NCBI GenBank assembly: GCA_003254905.1
Contig: QANU01033585.1
Coordinates: forward strand, 152,219 to 216,218
Reading direction: 5' to 3'
Origin: Nissolia schottii
Taxonomy: Eukaryota > Streptophyta > Magnoliopsida > Fabales > Fabaceae
DNA: 64,000 nucleotides
Shown: positions 45,544 through 60,500 of the stretch, piece after piece
How the letters are laid out: every line of letters begins with the position of its first letter
Numbering within the stretch: position 1 is the first letter of the stretch
Notes under the pieces: generated by a model
The model's database searches: none
The model's input: the letters and a program-made list of their open reading frames with translations, nothing else
What the model was told of the DNA's origin: nothing
Position numbers and translations under genes: made by a program

Positions 45544-48500
45544 ATGGAAGCTTCGTCACTCTGCTCCTCTTTCCCCTCAAAAACATGGAACGCACAGAAT
45601 CGTGGTCACCACCAGAGAACCCTAACCCTAGCGGGTTCCTCTTTTCTTCGCGGAGTCCTTCAGCTTCCCCTTCATCAGACGCCGTTTCCCGCTTGCGGTG
45701 CCAAGACGCGGCGTAGCAGGAGGCGCCGATCGGGTGCGGTAGCGTCCCTCGGAGGCTTGCTTGGCGGCATTTTCAAGGGCACAGATACTGGAGAATCCAC
45801 GAGGCAGCAATACGCTGCGACCGTGAACATTATCAACGGATTGGAACCGGAGATTTCTGCGTTGTCGGATTCGGAATTGAGGGACAGGACTTCTGCGCTC
45901 AGGGAACGCGCGCAACAGGGCCAAACGCTGGATTCTCTATTGCCTGTGAGTCCCAAATATCTTAATTTTTTTTTCCGTAAAAAATGGAGTTTTATTTATT
46001 TATTTATTGGAAATGGTTTTTCTACTCATATATAGCACACAGTAGCGTTGTTTAAATCCCGCTTAGTGGGAAAAATGAGTTGCTGTTGTTTATTTCTATT
46101 TTTATTGTAATATTGTAAACAGTGATTTGAATGATGTTGAGTATATTGCCATTGCAGGAAGCGTTTGCTGTTGTAAGAGAGGCTTCAAAGAGGGTTCTGG
46201 GCCTACGTCCATTTGATGTTCAACTGATTGGTATGACTCTTTCCTTGTGACTTGTTGGAATTCAATTTTTATTCAGCACAGATTGTAGCGTAGCTCTAGC
46301 TTCTGCTGTTTGTGCGTGGGAGGAAGTTTTATCGATTCTGTTAATTTGGGTGTTGTAGGTGGAATGGTTCTTCATAAGGGAGAGATAGCTGAAATGAGGA
46401 CCGGAGAAGGGAAGACTCTGGTTGCAATTTTGCCGGCTTATTTGAATGCATTAAGTGGGAAGGGAGTTCATGTTGTTACTGTCAATGATTATCTGGCCCG
46501 GAGGGATTGTGAGTGGGTTGGTCAAGTTCCTCGCTTTCTTGGGTTGAAGGTTGGCCTCATCCAGCGTATGTCTCATACTTCAGTCCTCCACTTTCCCCTT
46601 AAAGTTGGATTCTGTTTCTATATCAATTTAAATCTATATATTATCCTTTTTTGGTCAGTTGGGCACTGGTTGTTCTGTCTTGCTGCATGTTATCCGCCTC
46701 TATTGTTTTGTTTTTTTGTTCTTTTTTCAATCAAAGCCAATTCATTATGTAACTTATTCTTGGCTTTTGTTTTGAGCAATGTATGCTTTTCTGCTCATTA
46801 TTTATTGAGCTTCTTTAATATGGCATCACGCTTTCAACCTATGCCTTTGTAGCAGTCTAAGATATGGCGCATTTTGTATGCAGAGAATATGACAAGTGAG
46901 CAAAGAAAGGAAAATTACTTATGTGACATCACATATGTCACCAATAGTGAGCTTGGTTTTGATTACTTAAGAGACAACCTTGCCACGGAAAGTAATTCTT
47001 CCTATACATATTACTTACATTTAGTTATGCTTTGTAAATAGTTAGATTCTATCCATTCATTACACTGAACTCCAAACATGGGTTCTGCAGAGTGTTGAGG
47101 AGCTTGTTGTAAGGGGTTTTAATTATTGTATCATTGATGAGGTCGACTCGATTCTTATCGACGAAGCTAGAACTCCACTCATTATATCAGGACCTGCAGA
47201 GAAACCCAGTGATCAATATTATAAGGCTGCAAAGATAGCAGCAGCCTTTGAACGAGACATACACTACACCGTAGGTCCTGCTGAACTGTGTTTGCATTTT
47301 GAAATTTGTTGAAGTGCTAAGTTTATTAGAATATGTATTTTCCGTTTCTCTTTTCTGTACACTGCTCAGCTAACTTCTTTTAGTTGGTGTCTGACAAGAA
47401 ATATTAGCATCTATAGAGGAGTCTATATTCTCTTAGGGTTTCAAGGGTTAGAAACCATGTGCAATAATCTGGTTATATCTCATACTCCAGCCTTTTTTAA
47501 ACAAATTGAGGATATTTAGGTTTTTCTCCTGACACATCTACGTTTGGGCCTATAATTAATTCCTACACATCAGAAAAGAAATTATAAAATGGGATTGCTT
47601 TGTGATTGATTAATATTTTTTTCCTCTTGATGATAATGTGAAGATGGTAAGTGATGGTCTCTGGCAAAAGACATCTTTTGGGGGTTATACGTAAGATAAT
47701 AGGTCTTTGCTTGCTGGATTTGTAATACATGGACAATGCATTCTTAATATTCTCAGGAAAGCATGATGTGAAAATTAGGTGAAGGAATGTATATCCCCCT
47801 TTTGTACAGAAGTCATGGACTGTAGATGTTTTCATTCAGATGTATGCCTATCTAGGGGAAAAATGAAAGAAAAGAGATAACTTGTTTGGATGAGCCCTTG
47901 GTAAATGAAAATGATGGAGAAGATAAAGAAGTTTTAGGAATATTCCTTTTAAATATTTTATAGAGTGGAATATTTATGTGGTTTTAATGGTAAATTTAAT
48001 ACATAAATTATTTTCTATTTTCTGATATGCTTGGTGCTAATGGAAGTGTATTGTTCACTTGTGACTAGCTGCTGAATGGTTATGGGATTTTATGTTATGG
48101 ATAGATTAAATATTTGATGCATATAAGCATGAAAACAGGAAACTATAGAGTTTCAAATTGCTTAAAAGAAATTTCAATTTTGGAAGTATTTTTCTGGTAA
48201 ACCATTGTAGCTTTGTTTTATATGTTAAGTTGTCGAAATGTGTATAACTTTTTTCATCTCTTATGACATGAGTAAATGCTTAATTTATTAAAAACAAAAT
48301 GGATCTTTAAATCTTATTCTTCTTACTATAACTGTCATTGTAGGTGGATGAAAAACAAAAAACAGTTCTACTTTCTGAGCAGGGTTATGAAGATGCTGAA
48401 GAAATTTTAGCTGTCAAAGATTTATATGATCCAAGAGAACAGTGGGCTTCATATATCCTAAATGCAATAAAAGCGAAAGAACTATTTCTCCGAGATGTAA

Positions 48501-51500
48501 ACTACATAATTCGTGGAAAAGAGGTCCTGATTGTCGATGAGTTTACTGGTCGAGTTATGCAGGTATTTAGAGATTCTGGCTGAACTTATTTTAATAAAAA
48601 ATTTAGTTGGCAAAGCTCAGAGAGTAGTCATAAGAGCACCTATAGCATTTTCTTGGACAGCATTTGATTTAGTTCACATTGTAATTATAATCTAAGCATT
48701 TGCATGTACTAGTTTTTGTGATATGGAATCCTACACGATCATTGCAAAGTTTTTGTTAAATTATGACTTGATGCAATGTCCTCTCTGGCTAAGTTCTGAC
48801 ACTTCTTTTACATTGTAATCATAATAATTTGATTTTTAAAATGTTTTGTCGAAAAAATGATCTGACTCTGCAAATAACTAACTTTCTGTTGACATTATCT
48901 TTTTATTTCTAAAAGAATAATTTTATGGAGATGAAAAACCTTATACTTACGTTATTAATACCGTAGCAATAGGTGCAATCAAATTCATTTGGTTTGAATT
49001 GAAGGTTTGACACCAAAACTATTTATATTTGTCTACAGTGCATTGATATTGGTCTACAATGTATACACCTGGACATAATTTACTTACCTCTATGATATGG
49101 CCCCAAGGGTGAAACCCGGAATTAAAAAATATGTATGCTAGGAGTATTAACAAAAAAAGGGGGCCAGAACCCATTGAGATAGGTGAGGAAAGATAGGAAT
49201 CAGATGAAGGAGCCTTAGAAGCAAACTAACTAGGTAAGGTGGCATGGAAAGAGGGGATTGGAGAGAGAAAGTGCTGATTCTGTTAGAGGGGTAGACATTT
49301 GTTGGCTTGGACTTCTGGAGGGTGCTGAGTCTCTACACTACTCAAATTATCTTTTCTTATTGCATTTCTTGTATTTCCCTTATGCAGCAGCTCAATTCTC
49401 ATCGGATTGAGTCTGCAATAAATCAATACACAAACATTTTTTTTTGGGTATGTTTTAGCTCTTTTCTAATTTCCAAACACACTAACAACAATAACAACCA
49501 AGTCATGTCACACTAGGTGGGGTTGATTACATGGTCAAACGATGCCGTAATGTCCTAATATAAATCATTTCAATAGTCAAACCATTAAAATCTAAATCTT
49601 ATTTAATGGTTTCACCTATAAATTTCCTTGATCCCTCTCTACCTTTAGCTATTGTGCTATCTTCCATATGGCCTACTCAACTTACTGGAGTTTCTACATG
49701 CCTTCTTCACATATGCCCAAACCACCTAAGGTAAATTCTATCATCTTTTCACAATAAATGTTGCCCTAACTTTCTCGCTGATTTGGTCATTCATAATTCT
49801 ATCTTGTCTAGTGTGTCCACTCGTCAAACACTATATCATTATTTCTGCATCATCAATCTTGTTTTCCTTTTCACTTTGTACCGTCTAACATTTAGTCAAA
49901 TACAACATCACGCGTCTTATTGCTATGTGGTAAAATTTTCCCTAAGCTTTAGTGTTACACTTTTTTCTAATCGCTAATAACTCTCAAAACTCTCCTCCAT
50001 TTCATCCATCCAGCTTGAGTCGTATGGTTATTTCCCTCTATTTCTCCATCATTTTGGATGATGGAACAAAGATACTTTAACCGTACGATTTGTGGTATCA
50101 CAACCCCGCATTTTTACCTCTGTGCTAGGGTTTGTGCATCTTTTGGTAAACTTATTCCATACACTATTTAACTTATATGAGAGCCATGTGCTTCCAAAGC
50201 TTGTTTCCACAACTTCTAATTTATTTCCTCACGTGGTTGTTCTAATAGAACTATATCATCTTTAAAAAGCATGCACCGCAACACCAACATTTGGATGTGT
50301 TCATAAGCGCATTCAAGACTACATCATCTTTGAAAAGCTGGTTTCCACAACTTTAACTTTTCAGTTATTTCGTCCCTTGATTGTTCAAATAGAACTATAT
50401 CATCCTTAAAAAAGATGCACCACGGCACCAACTCTTGGATGTGTTCAGTAAGCACATTCAAGATTAGGGTAAAAAGATAGGGACTTAGTTGACCCTTGGT
50501 GCAATCCTATGGTAATAGAAAAATTTTATGTAATCCCACCTTGTATTCCTACATTAGTTGTGAGTTGTGACCCTATTATATATATATATATATATATATA
50601 TATCTTTGATTGCTCATATATAGGCAATGGGAGCTCTTTTCTTTGTTAGAGCCTTTCAAAAAACCTCCCTTGGCACCTAATCCTACGTGTTTTCCAAATC
50701 AATTAAAATCATACGTAAATCTCTTTGATTCCCTCCACTCTCTCTCCATCATTCTTCGTACCAATTATATTGCTTTAATGGTGGATCTCCCAAGCACAAA
50801 ACCAAGCTGAGTCTATGTAATGTGGGTCTCCTACCTTATTCTTTGCACAATTACCTTCTCACATAGCTGCATTATTATGAGTTCTTTCTATTGTTCAATG
50901 CCAAAACCTTGATGTTTATCTTACTATCTAATTGTTATAGGGTCTGTCCAACCAACAGCAACATCTAATGTACCACCGGCACCCACCACCACTTGTACCT
51001 AAAGAACAAAGAATGAAACTAATATGAATAAAGAGTATCTCATATCTTCAAAATTCTGAGAAGTAAATTCTATTGATATCTCAAGGCATGAGCAATATTT
51101 AGTCACTTCTTCATTATTAATAGGGGAGAAGGTGGAGTGATGGACTTCACCAAGCAGTTGAAGCAAAGGAAGGGCTGCCAATTCAAAATGAAACCGTTAC
51201 ATTGGCTTCCATTAGTTACCAGAATTTCTTTCTGCAGGTTGGAAATGTTAGATCTTCAGGTCTTCATTTGCCTAAGAAATTACCTTGATGCTTTTGAATC
51301 TGCATTTTTACAGTTCCCAAAACTTTGTGGTATGACTGGCACTGCAGCAACAGAAAGCACAGAATTTGAGAGCATTTACAAGCTTAAAGTTACAATCGTG
51401 CCAACAAACAAACCTATGATAAGAAAGGTTTAAATCTAGCTATTCATTCGTAGGCAGCACTTTAATGGACTGATGATTGCTTTGCAATGTGAAACTTATA

Positions 51501-54500
51501 TTCCAATTATCAAATGGGAAGAATGGTTAATAATGTATTTAGTTACTATGTTTATATGCAGCATAAGGCTAAGTTATTAGAGTTTTGTAAGAGGGAATAC
51601 CGGTGACTTATTTCTAGTGAAGTAATTCACTAAGATGAATATTAAGGCTACTAGATTTTTTTTTGTAAAAAAAATTATGGAACGCTTAATGTTCATCTTA
51701 GTAGATATGTTTAGTACATAATAAAATGTTCGTAATTTCATTAATTATTTAAGTAAATAATTTAGTCCTAACATTTTCATTTTGACATCAATTTAGTATT
51801 GAAATTTTTTTCGCCATCAATTTATTCCTAACATTTCAAAATTTGATATCAATTTAGTCTAACTATCAAATCTCACTAATTAATCCTACTTGGCTCACAT
51901 AATGTTAGGACTAAATTGATGTCAAATTTTAACATGTTACAACTAAGTTGATGTTGAAAAAAAATTTAGGGTCAAATTAATGTCAAAATGAAAATGTTAT
52001 GATTAAAGTGATGTCAACAAAAATTTTAAGGCCAAATTGATGTCAAAATAAAAATGTTAGGACCAAATTGGTTATTTACTCATTATTTAATATTTTCCTT
52101 ATTTCTAATCATGCTTTTAATTTATTTCTCAGGATGAATCTGATGTAGTTTTCAGGGCAACTACAGGGAAATGGCGTGCAGTTGTTGTGGAAATCTCTAG
52201 AATGCATAAAACTGGTCGCCCAGTGCTTGTTGGCACCACCAGTGTTGAGCAGAGTGATTCTTTATCAGAACAGTTGAAAGAAGCTGGAATTCCGCATGAG
52301 GTAAACTATCTCATCTTAATGGGAAACAGGAAGTGTGTGAGGACATTATTTTCTTAATGAAACCTGTGTTGAATAATTTTTGTTTATTTGAAAAGGGTAG
52401 CTTATTCTTGACCCAGACCAAGTGCTGACACAACCAAGTGGTTTTCCATTTGAAAGAATAAAATAAGGCTTATTCATAGAACTGATATTGTTTTTAATGG
52501 TTTTCGGGTATAAATATAACAAACTATGCATTGTTTTAAGGTTCTTAATGCAAAACCAGAAAATGTTGAGAGGGAAGCAGAGATTGTAGCACAGAGTGGT
52601 CGTCTTGGGGCAGTGACCATTGCTACCAATATGGCTGGTCGTGGAACAGATATAATCCTTGGTGGTAACGCTGAATTTATGGCACGGTTAAAGCTTCGGG
52701 AGATACTGATGCCGAGGTACTAAGGAACTTTGATTGACAAGCCTTTTTTCTGGAGACTTTCCCCTTCCATGTACTTGTTTGTTTCCTTTTATTATTTGAA
52801 ATGGTGTTTATCTGCTTTCTTTTAGAGTTTAAGCTTTGGAGAAGAAAGGAGGAAAGGTTTAGTGGGAGGAGGTGAGGAAGCTTAAAAAGAGATCCATGGC
52901 CGGGTTTCTAACGAGTGAGATGCTCTTTGCATGTAAAACAGAAACCCTTAAATTAGAGTCTGTCTGTGCCTGTGTACAAGAGGATGAGAGGATGTGTTTT
53001 TCCAAAGTGAAAGAGTTAGTAATTTATAGTGGGGCAGCTTTGGGTCATAAAGTGGTCCCAATAGTCACATACACACACACAGATGAGAGGATGTACTTAG
53101 GTTACTTGTCTAATGTGACTTGAAACCTAAGTTCCCTAGGAGAGCGATGATCACATGATAGTTTTACTTGTCTAATGACTTGTGTGGAAAATACCTTTTT
53201 TTGTTATACTTCGTGCGAAAGTATACAAATATGATGCCTGTACTAAGATAATTCGATCTTTCCTGAGTTGTACTGGGCCCAATAACCAAGGATATTAAAA
53301 TGATATAAATCGTCTATAATAGATATTCTTTACCGTTATAGACATAGTAACAATCAATATATTAAATTGGTCTTTCTTGTGTCATGCCAACCATTAACTC
53401 TCGCATGACCTAGGGAAAATGTGCATTAAGAAACGCGTTGCAAATTATTGGCAATTAATTAAAAGCCACGTGAACAAATTGTCACACTTACTCCTTAAGC
53501 AGTCATGTCAAACATTGTTGTATGTAATAGGTTTCATTCAATAAATTATTCAATTTTCTGTATCTAAATCTCTGTGTTGATACTATGAATCAGTTCTTCT
53601 TTTTTCCTCCTATATGAGAGTTGTCTTTGTTTAGAGGGTTGAACCCATTTTAATTGCACCTACATAGTCCTCCTTACAATATGGTCACTGTCTCCAGGAT
53701 TCATTTATAACTGAGACAACCTTGATGGAAAAGGATCATCTGGTTACTACTAAGTTTAAATCCATGTTGTTATAGCCTGTCATGCTTTAGTACTGAAAAT
53801 TCGTCTATAAAAAGCTAGCAAGTTATTAAAGTGACCCTATCAAGCATGTGTTTCATTCTTTTTGGTAACATATGATTGCAGAGTTGTTAAGCCAGCTGAA
53901 GGAGAATATGTATCAATAAAAAAACCTCTTCCCAAAAAGACATGGAAGGTATTGTGTTTTCCTTATTATGACTAAATTAAAATTGGAAAATATATTTGAA
54001 TAAAATGCAAGCACACCCCTTCAACTTTGGGTGAGTTGCATTTACACAATTAAAATTGTAGAATAGATACTTAAAACTCTTAAATTTGTAGCAATTAAGG
54101 GTGTGTTTGTGAGTTTTGATTTTGAGAGAAAGGAAAGGAAAGGTGACCTTAGTTATCATTTTGACATGTCAAAATGATAACTAAGTCCCCCAAAATTTTT
54201 CATTTCCTTTCCTTCCCCATCTAGAACAAAGCTCACAAACACACCCCAAGCTTTCCACCCAATATTCTGTTAAACTGTCATGTGTTATGCATGTGCATTA
54301 AAACATTCTTTTTTCAGTGTTTAATAGCTCAAAACAAAATGAAAACTGTGCACAGGCAAAACTGTGTTCTCCTGGTGGGGAATTGTCAATATATAATGTT
54401 TAGTACAAGCTGATATTTAGCCCTGAAAATTAGCTAGACTGCCAAATATTTCTATCCTACAGCTGGGCTACCCTAATTAGGAGAGAATGAAAGATTTAAA

Positions 54501-57500
54501 AAACTACAGCTGTTGTACAGTTGCATAGAATTCGCTGACTTCAAAGTTCCAACTGTACTATGCTTAATCTGCTGATTTTGAATGATCACAGATCTTGTCA
54601 ATCCCATTTACAATAAATTGGTAATGAAATATGATTACTGAGATGATTGTCAACACTGAGATAGATTATTGTCCCAAAAAGAATAATCAACCTATCGCGG
54701 CGTAGCAGTGCCGAGGGTCGCCACACCAAGGAGGAGCATCGCGACGCGTTTTGCGATTGCAGGTGTTGCTGCCGCTGGGCTGAGATTTCATTTCGAAGTG
54801 AAATGACGCATTTTGCCCTTTATTTCTGTTTGCCCTGAAAATAAGGGGTTTTGTCAGATTTCCCCTTATTCTCTCAAAATAAACCTAATACTTTGGCATT
54901 TGGCTCCAAAACTCCTCATTCTCTCTCCCGTCTCTCTGATTTCTGTCTCTCTCTGTTTACGCGTCTCCAGACAAGAGAACCATGACCTACTCCGGCGGCT
55001 TCTGGCAGTGACAATGGCAGCGCACCATACTTCCGGCGGCGACGCGCTCTACTTCTGGCGGCACTCCTTGCTTCAATAACCATAAAGGTCTTTCTTCTTC
55101 TTCTTTACCCTATGTTTAATCTGGCTTCTTGCTCTATTTTTTTTTTTCCTCACATCTTTGTTCTTTTCTTCTTTCTGAGTTTCATTTGTTCCTGTGTGTG
55201 TTTTGTTCAATGTTCTGTTTTTGAAACCCTAAGCCCTCATTTTTTTCTCAGTTCCTAGTGGTATGTATGTGGCTATGTGCTATTTTTCCTTCTATTTCCG
55301 GCACTCTAAATCCTTCAATGTTATTTTCAGCACTCTGTTTTTTTCCCCCTCTATTTCTGTTTTTGGTTAGTCTCTGGAGACTTCGGCCGCTCCGCGCCAC
55401 TATCCTTGATCGATAACTATGGGACAGAAAATTTCAATGCCATGGCAATTAATCAGTACTTGAAGGTTAGCTGAATAAAACTGCTTATGAACCAAAGAGC
55501 TCAGCAACACAACTTTGGTTTCATAACTTATTGTGGTGTGCCAGTCACTCTCATGGACAGTGAAACCAAATAAATGAATTTTAGGTTTCGTAACCTATAA
55601 ATGAAACCTAAAATGAAAAATGCAGTAACTTATGAATCAACCACCCACAAATAATGAATTCAACAGGACATACTTAGCAGGATTGCAATAGCGTATGAAG
55701 TCTGAATGATAGCAAAGAAATCCAATTTGTTTGTACACCCTATTCCCCAATATGTTTAAGGGTCAGCTCACTTTTTTTTTTATTCAGTAAATTTTGATTT
55801 AAAATATTATATTTAACCATTTATTTGAAAAAATGTTAAAAGTTCCACATTTATAATAGCACTTGCCAGTTTTAGTTAATGAAATATATTGGATGGAAAA
55901 TTTGAAAGTATCTAAGAGCTTCTATTAGTTGAGAGGATGTGAATGCGAGTCACTCAATTAAACGGGTGTGCTTGAAGTTGCCTATATTTTTTATATTTTA
56001 TTTGACAATTACAACTCTGGAACTCGGAATATATCATTATCCAGGTGAATGAGAATTTGCTCCCTTGCCAATTATCAAATGAAAATACTGAATTGGCTGA
56101 GAAGGCTGTGCAATTAGCTGTTAAAACATGGGGCCAGAGATCATTAACTGGGCTTGAAGCAGAGGAGCGCCTATCCTATTCTTGTGAAAAGGTGACAATC
56201 TGATGAGGATGTTTTCAGTGGAACTAATGATAAAAGTTAGAATGCTTGATTTATCATTTTTTTTAATTCAAAAAGGAATATCTTAAGTATTGTTTTCATC
56301 TTTGTTTGCATCACTTACGTGAATTTTTAATCTTGTATTATCAAATTGTCATTATTATGTATTTTTATTAGGGGCCTGCTCAAGATGATGTCATTGCTGA
56401 ACTGAGGAATGCATTTCTCGAAATTGTTAAGGAATATAAAGTTTTTACTGAGGAAGAGAGGAGGAAGGTTAAGTTGTTTCTTGATTAATACTTAACTTTA
56501 TCTGTTTCTGTTGATACATTTTTAATAATCATTATGACTTTAGGTTGTGGCAGCTGGTGGATTACATGTAGTGGGATCAGAGCGTCATGAATCACGGCGG
56601 ATTGATAATCAGGTTTTCTTTTCTTCTCTCCTTTTCTGTGTTGGGTTGAAAGGAGAAGGGGGTTAGCTTGTGGCCTTGTACAACTTCATATCCCATACCT
56701 TTTATTATTCTCACAGCTATAGCCCCTTTCTCCCACTCCTTTTATCCTTCAAAAGAATGAAGTATTGTCAAAGAAGTGAGTTAACTTGAAACTTCAACTT
56801 AATTTATATCCTTAAAGCTGCGTGGTCGAAGTGGAAGACAAGGGGATCCGGGAAGCTCACGATTTTTCTTAAGTCTTGAAGATAACATTTTTAGGATATT
56901 TGGTGGAGACCGGATTCAGGTAATACATATGTTGTTCTTGTTGCTGCTGCACATGGAATTTGATTGCCCCACATATTATTAATATTGTGTGTTGTTAGGG
57001 TTTAATGCAAGCTTTCAGAGTTGAAGACCTACCTATTGAGTCGAAGATGTTGACCAAAGCATTAGATGAAGCCCAAAGGAAAGTAGAGAACTATTTCTTT
57101 GACATTAGGAAGCAATTGTTTGAGTATGATGAAGTGCTCAACAGTCAAAGAGATCGGGTTTATACAGAGAGAAGGCGAGCCCTTGAATCTGACAATCTTC
57201 AGTCTCTTATAATTGAATATGCTGAATTGACAATGGATGACATTTTAGAGGTGAGTCTTGCTAATTTGTGTTTCTTATTGTACTTTCTTGTGCAACATAA
57301 TGATGCAGTCTTATGATGAATTAGGCAAACATTGGTTCTGAGGCTCCGAAAGACAGCTGGGATCTTGAAAAGCTAATTGCAAAAATTAAGCAGTAAGTGG
57401 AATATTCTGATCCTTATGCTTGATGCATTGCTTGGTTTAGTCATATGCTGAACCTGGATGTTGTTCCGTATAGTGTATCCATGGATTTTTTTCCCCCTGA

Positions 57501-60500
57501 TAAAAGTATATCGTGTATGATCTCTATATTTCCTTATTGACACTGTTTTGAAACCTGAACCAGCCAGAAGGCCCCAAACCTGTCTTTTATTATTCTGCTT
57601 GACGTGCACAGGGATTGAAATGCCATGGATACACTACAGGAATGTTTATTGTTATTGAAAACTCTGTAGAAAAATTATTTTCTACATTTATCAATAAATA
57701 AGGAAGTATTTATTAAAATTTAATTATAATCAAATTTATTTACAAAACTAATGTAATAAATGTTACACTGAAAAGTAAGAATGCACAATGTGTTTTTAGG
57801 GAGTGGCTATTGCCACTCCTCTTTATCTAGTGCCACTTCTACTTTCGTTAACTTTTATATAATTGTCCTAAAGTACCCTTGTTGCATTTTAATTAAAATA
57901 ATGGCTTAATATTAATTACTTGTTATCAATCAAATTTTGTCAAAAATATATTTAAATTTCATTACAAATTAATTCAATTATTTAAAATGTGATATTTATC
58001 TAATTTTTCAAATTTTTATATGATCACTTGATATTACATCTATTGATAATTACTTTATTCAATATAATTATGTATTATATTCAAAATATTAATTTTTCTT
58101 TAATTTTTTGCTATCGTAATTATTTGAATAATGAAACAGTGAGTGTTTCTTACAAATTAGAAGAAAAAAAATGAATAACAATAAAATGTGTACAAATCTT
58201 AATATGTAATTACATAATTTATTTTGTAACATTCAATATTTGTATAGTGAAAAACTATTAAACAAACCAATGATAGTATGATTTGTTATCATTAACTAAT
58301 TAGGTTTTATTATAATTTTTATTCATCATTTTTTCTTTAAAGTTAAAGTAATCTAATATATTAAATTAATTAGTTATATGCATTAGAGAAAGTTTAAAAT
58401 TGTTAATATTTTAACAACACAGAAAATCTATGCAAAACTTTTCTAGTAAATAAATTATAATTTACAATTTTTAACCAAAATTAAATTTTTGAATAATTTA
58501 GAAGAACAAAAACAAAAAAGTGCAATAATAAAAATTAGCCAATAATGGTAAATCATAGTATCTAATGTTTATTTGACAAATTTTTTAATTTTATAAACGC
58601 TAAATGTTAAAAAAATATGTAAGGTATGTAATTAGCACACTTATTATTTAATTTTATTATTATCTTTTAAATATTTCACTACTATGATATTTTAATAATT
58701 ACTGTATCAATTTTTTTCAAAAAAAATAATTAAGTATTTAGATATAATAATAATTATATTACACAAATGAAGTATCAATATGTGTAATTCTAATACCAAG
58801 TAAAAAATTGAAACAAAAAATATAGACATTAAGTATTTTAAATAATTGAATTTTTTATTTAAATTAAAAAACGAAACATTTCTTTATGGAATTTGATTGC
58901 TAATATAATAATTAATATTGATTAAAATGAATGAAGGGCATTTTAGAACAACTACATAACATTTAATGATGGGTGGGGTGGAAATAGACATAAAGAAGTG
59001 ACAATAGCCACTCCCGTGTTTTTATTTATTTATAGATATTATATCATATTCTATTTGGACATTGGGTTATTCAACTTGAAATGGATCGAACTATGTATGA
59101 CCTAGCAACCTTTCCAAATAAATGTTTTATTGTTTCCCCCATATATGTTATATGATAAGGAGTAATGTCAATCATGGCGATCTTAAGAGCATATCCTACA
59201 TATTAGCTTGATGCATTTAGAAAACTTTAGTTTTGTAATTACATCCTACATTTGAATTGAGTAGTCAAAAAGCTCCCCCTTAACTACTGGGCCACCTGTT
59301 GGGTAGTCTTTGGTGTGGATTTTTATACGACTGATTGTGAGTATTTGGTCTGGATTTTTATGTGCCCGTGGATTCTCTTTTATATTGTTGCCTTTTCTCT
59401 GTTTATTACGTGTTGTTAACCTGTGCATCTATTTGTTTAATCTGGATCTAGTAATTTTGCTGACAGAAGATATTTGATTTTTCTTCAGATATTGCTTCTT
59501 GTTGAATGATCTGACCCCTGATTTGCTGAGGAGCAATTGTCCAGATTATGAGGAGTTGCAGAATTATCTCCGCCTTCGAGGTTGTGAAGCATATCTGCAG
59601 AAAAGGGTCAGCTACTTAATATGCAATGACTCTTTTTCTTGGTTGAAATGATCGCATTTTTATCATAACTGTTCTGCGGTGCACTGGTCAAGTATCCACA
59701 GTCTCCACTTTGAAAAGTCTGGCAATTGTACACTGTTCAGTGGTTGTGAATCTGCATATTTCTCTTTCGATTTTGTTATCTCATTATTACAAATGTTGCT
59801 GTAGGATGTTGTGGAACAACAAGCGCCGGGCTTGATGAAAGAAGCAGAGCGGTTCCTGGTCTTAAGCAATATCGATCGCTTGTGGAAAGAACATCTTCAA
59901 GCACTAAAATTTGTTCAACAAGCTGTAGGGTTGCGGGGATACGCACAGCGGGATCCACTTATTGAATATAAGCTGGAAGGCTATAACCTTTTCTTGGAGA
60001 TGATGGCACAAATAAGAAGAAATGTTATCTATTCCATTTATCAGGTTTGCATTAATCTGGAATTTTTAACTTCTAAACCCTCCATCTTCTTATCCATTAT
60101 TATAATTTTTGTAGCTGCATTTGATGTTTTCATTAGTAGCTAATCACTTTTATTTTGCATTTTGTTCTGTTTTATTTTGGCTTCTAAACTCCATTTTATC
60201 CATTTATGCATTTACATTTATGGGTTATATACACTTAACCCAATTTTTAATTGCATTTGAATTTTGTTTTGTTTTGTTTTGTTTTGTTTTGGCTTCTTCA
60301 CTCCATCTTATCTTTGAAAAACAAAAACAAAAAACAAAAAAAACAAAAAACAAAAACCACCACCTCCATCTTGTCTATTTATGCATTTGCATTTATGGAT
60401 TATACACCTAACCTACTTTTTATGGCATTTGAACTTTCGGCAGTTCCAACCTGTGCTGGTAAAGCAAGATCAGGATAAAAAGGAGAATCAGAAGTCAGAA

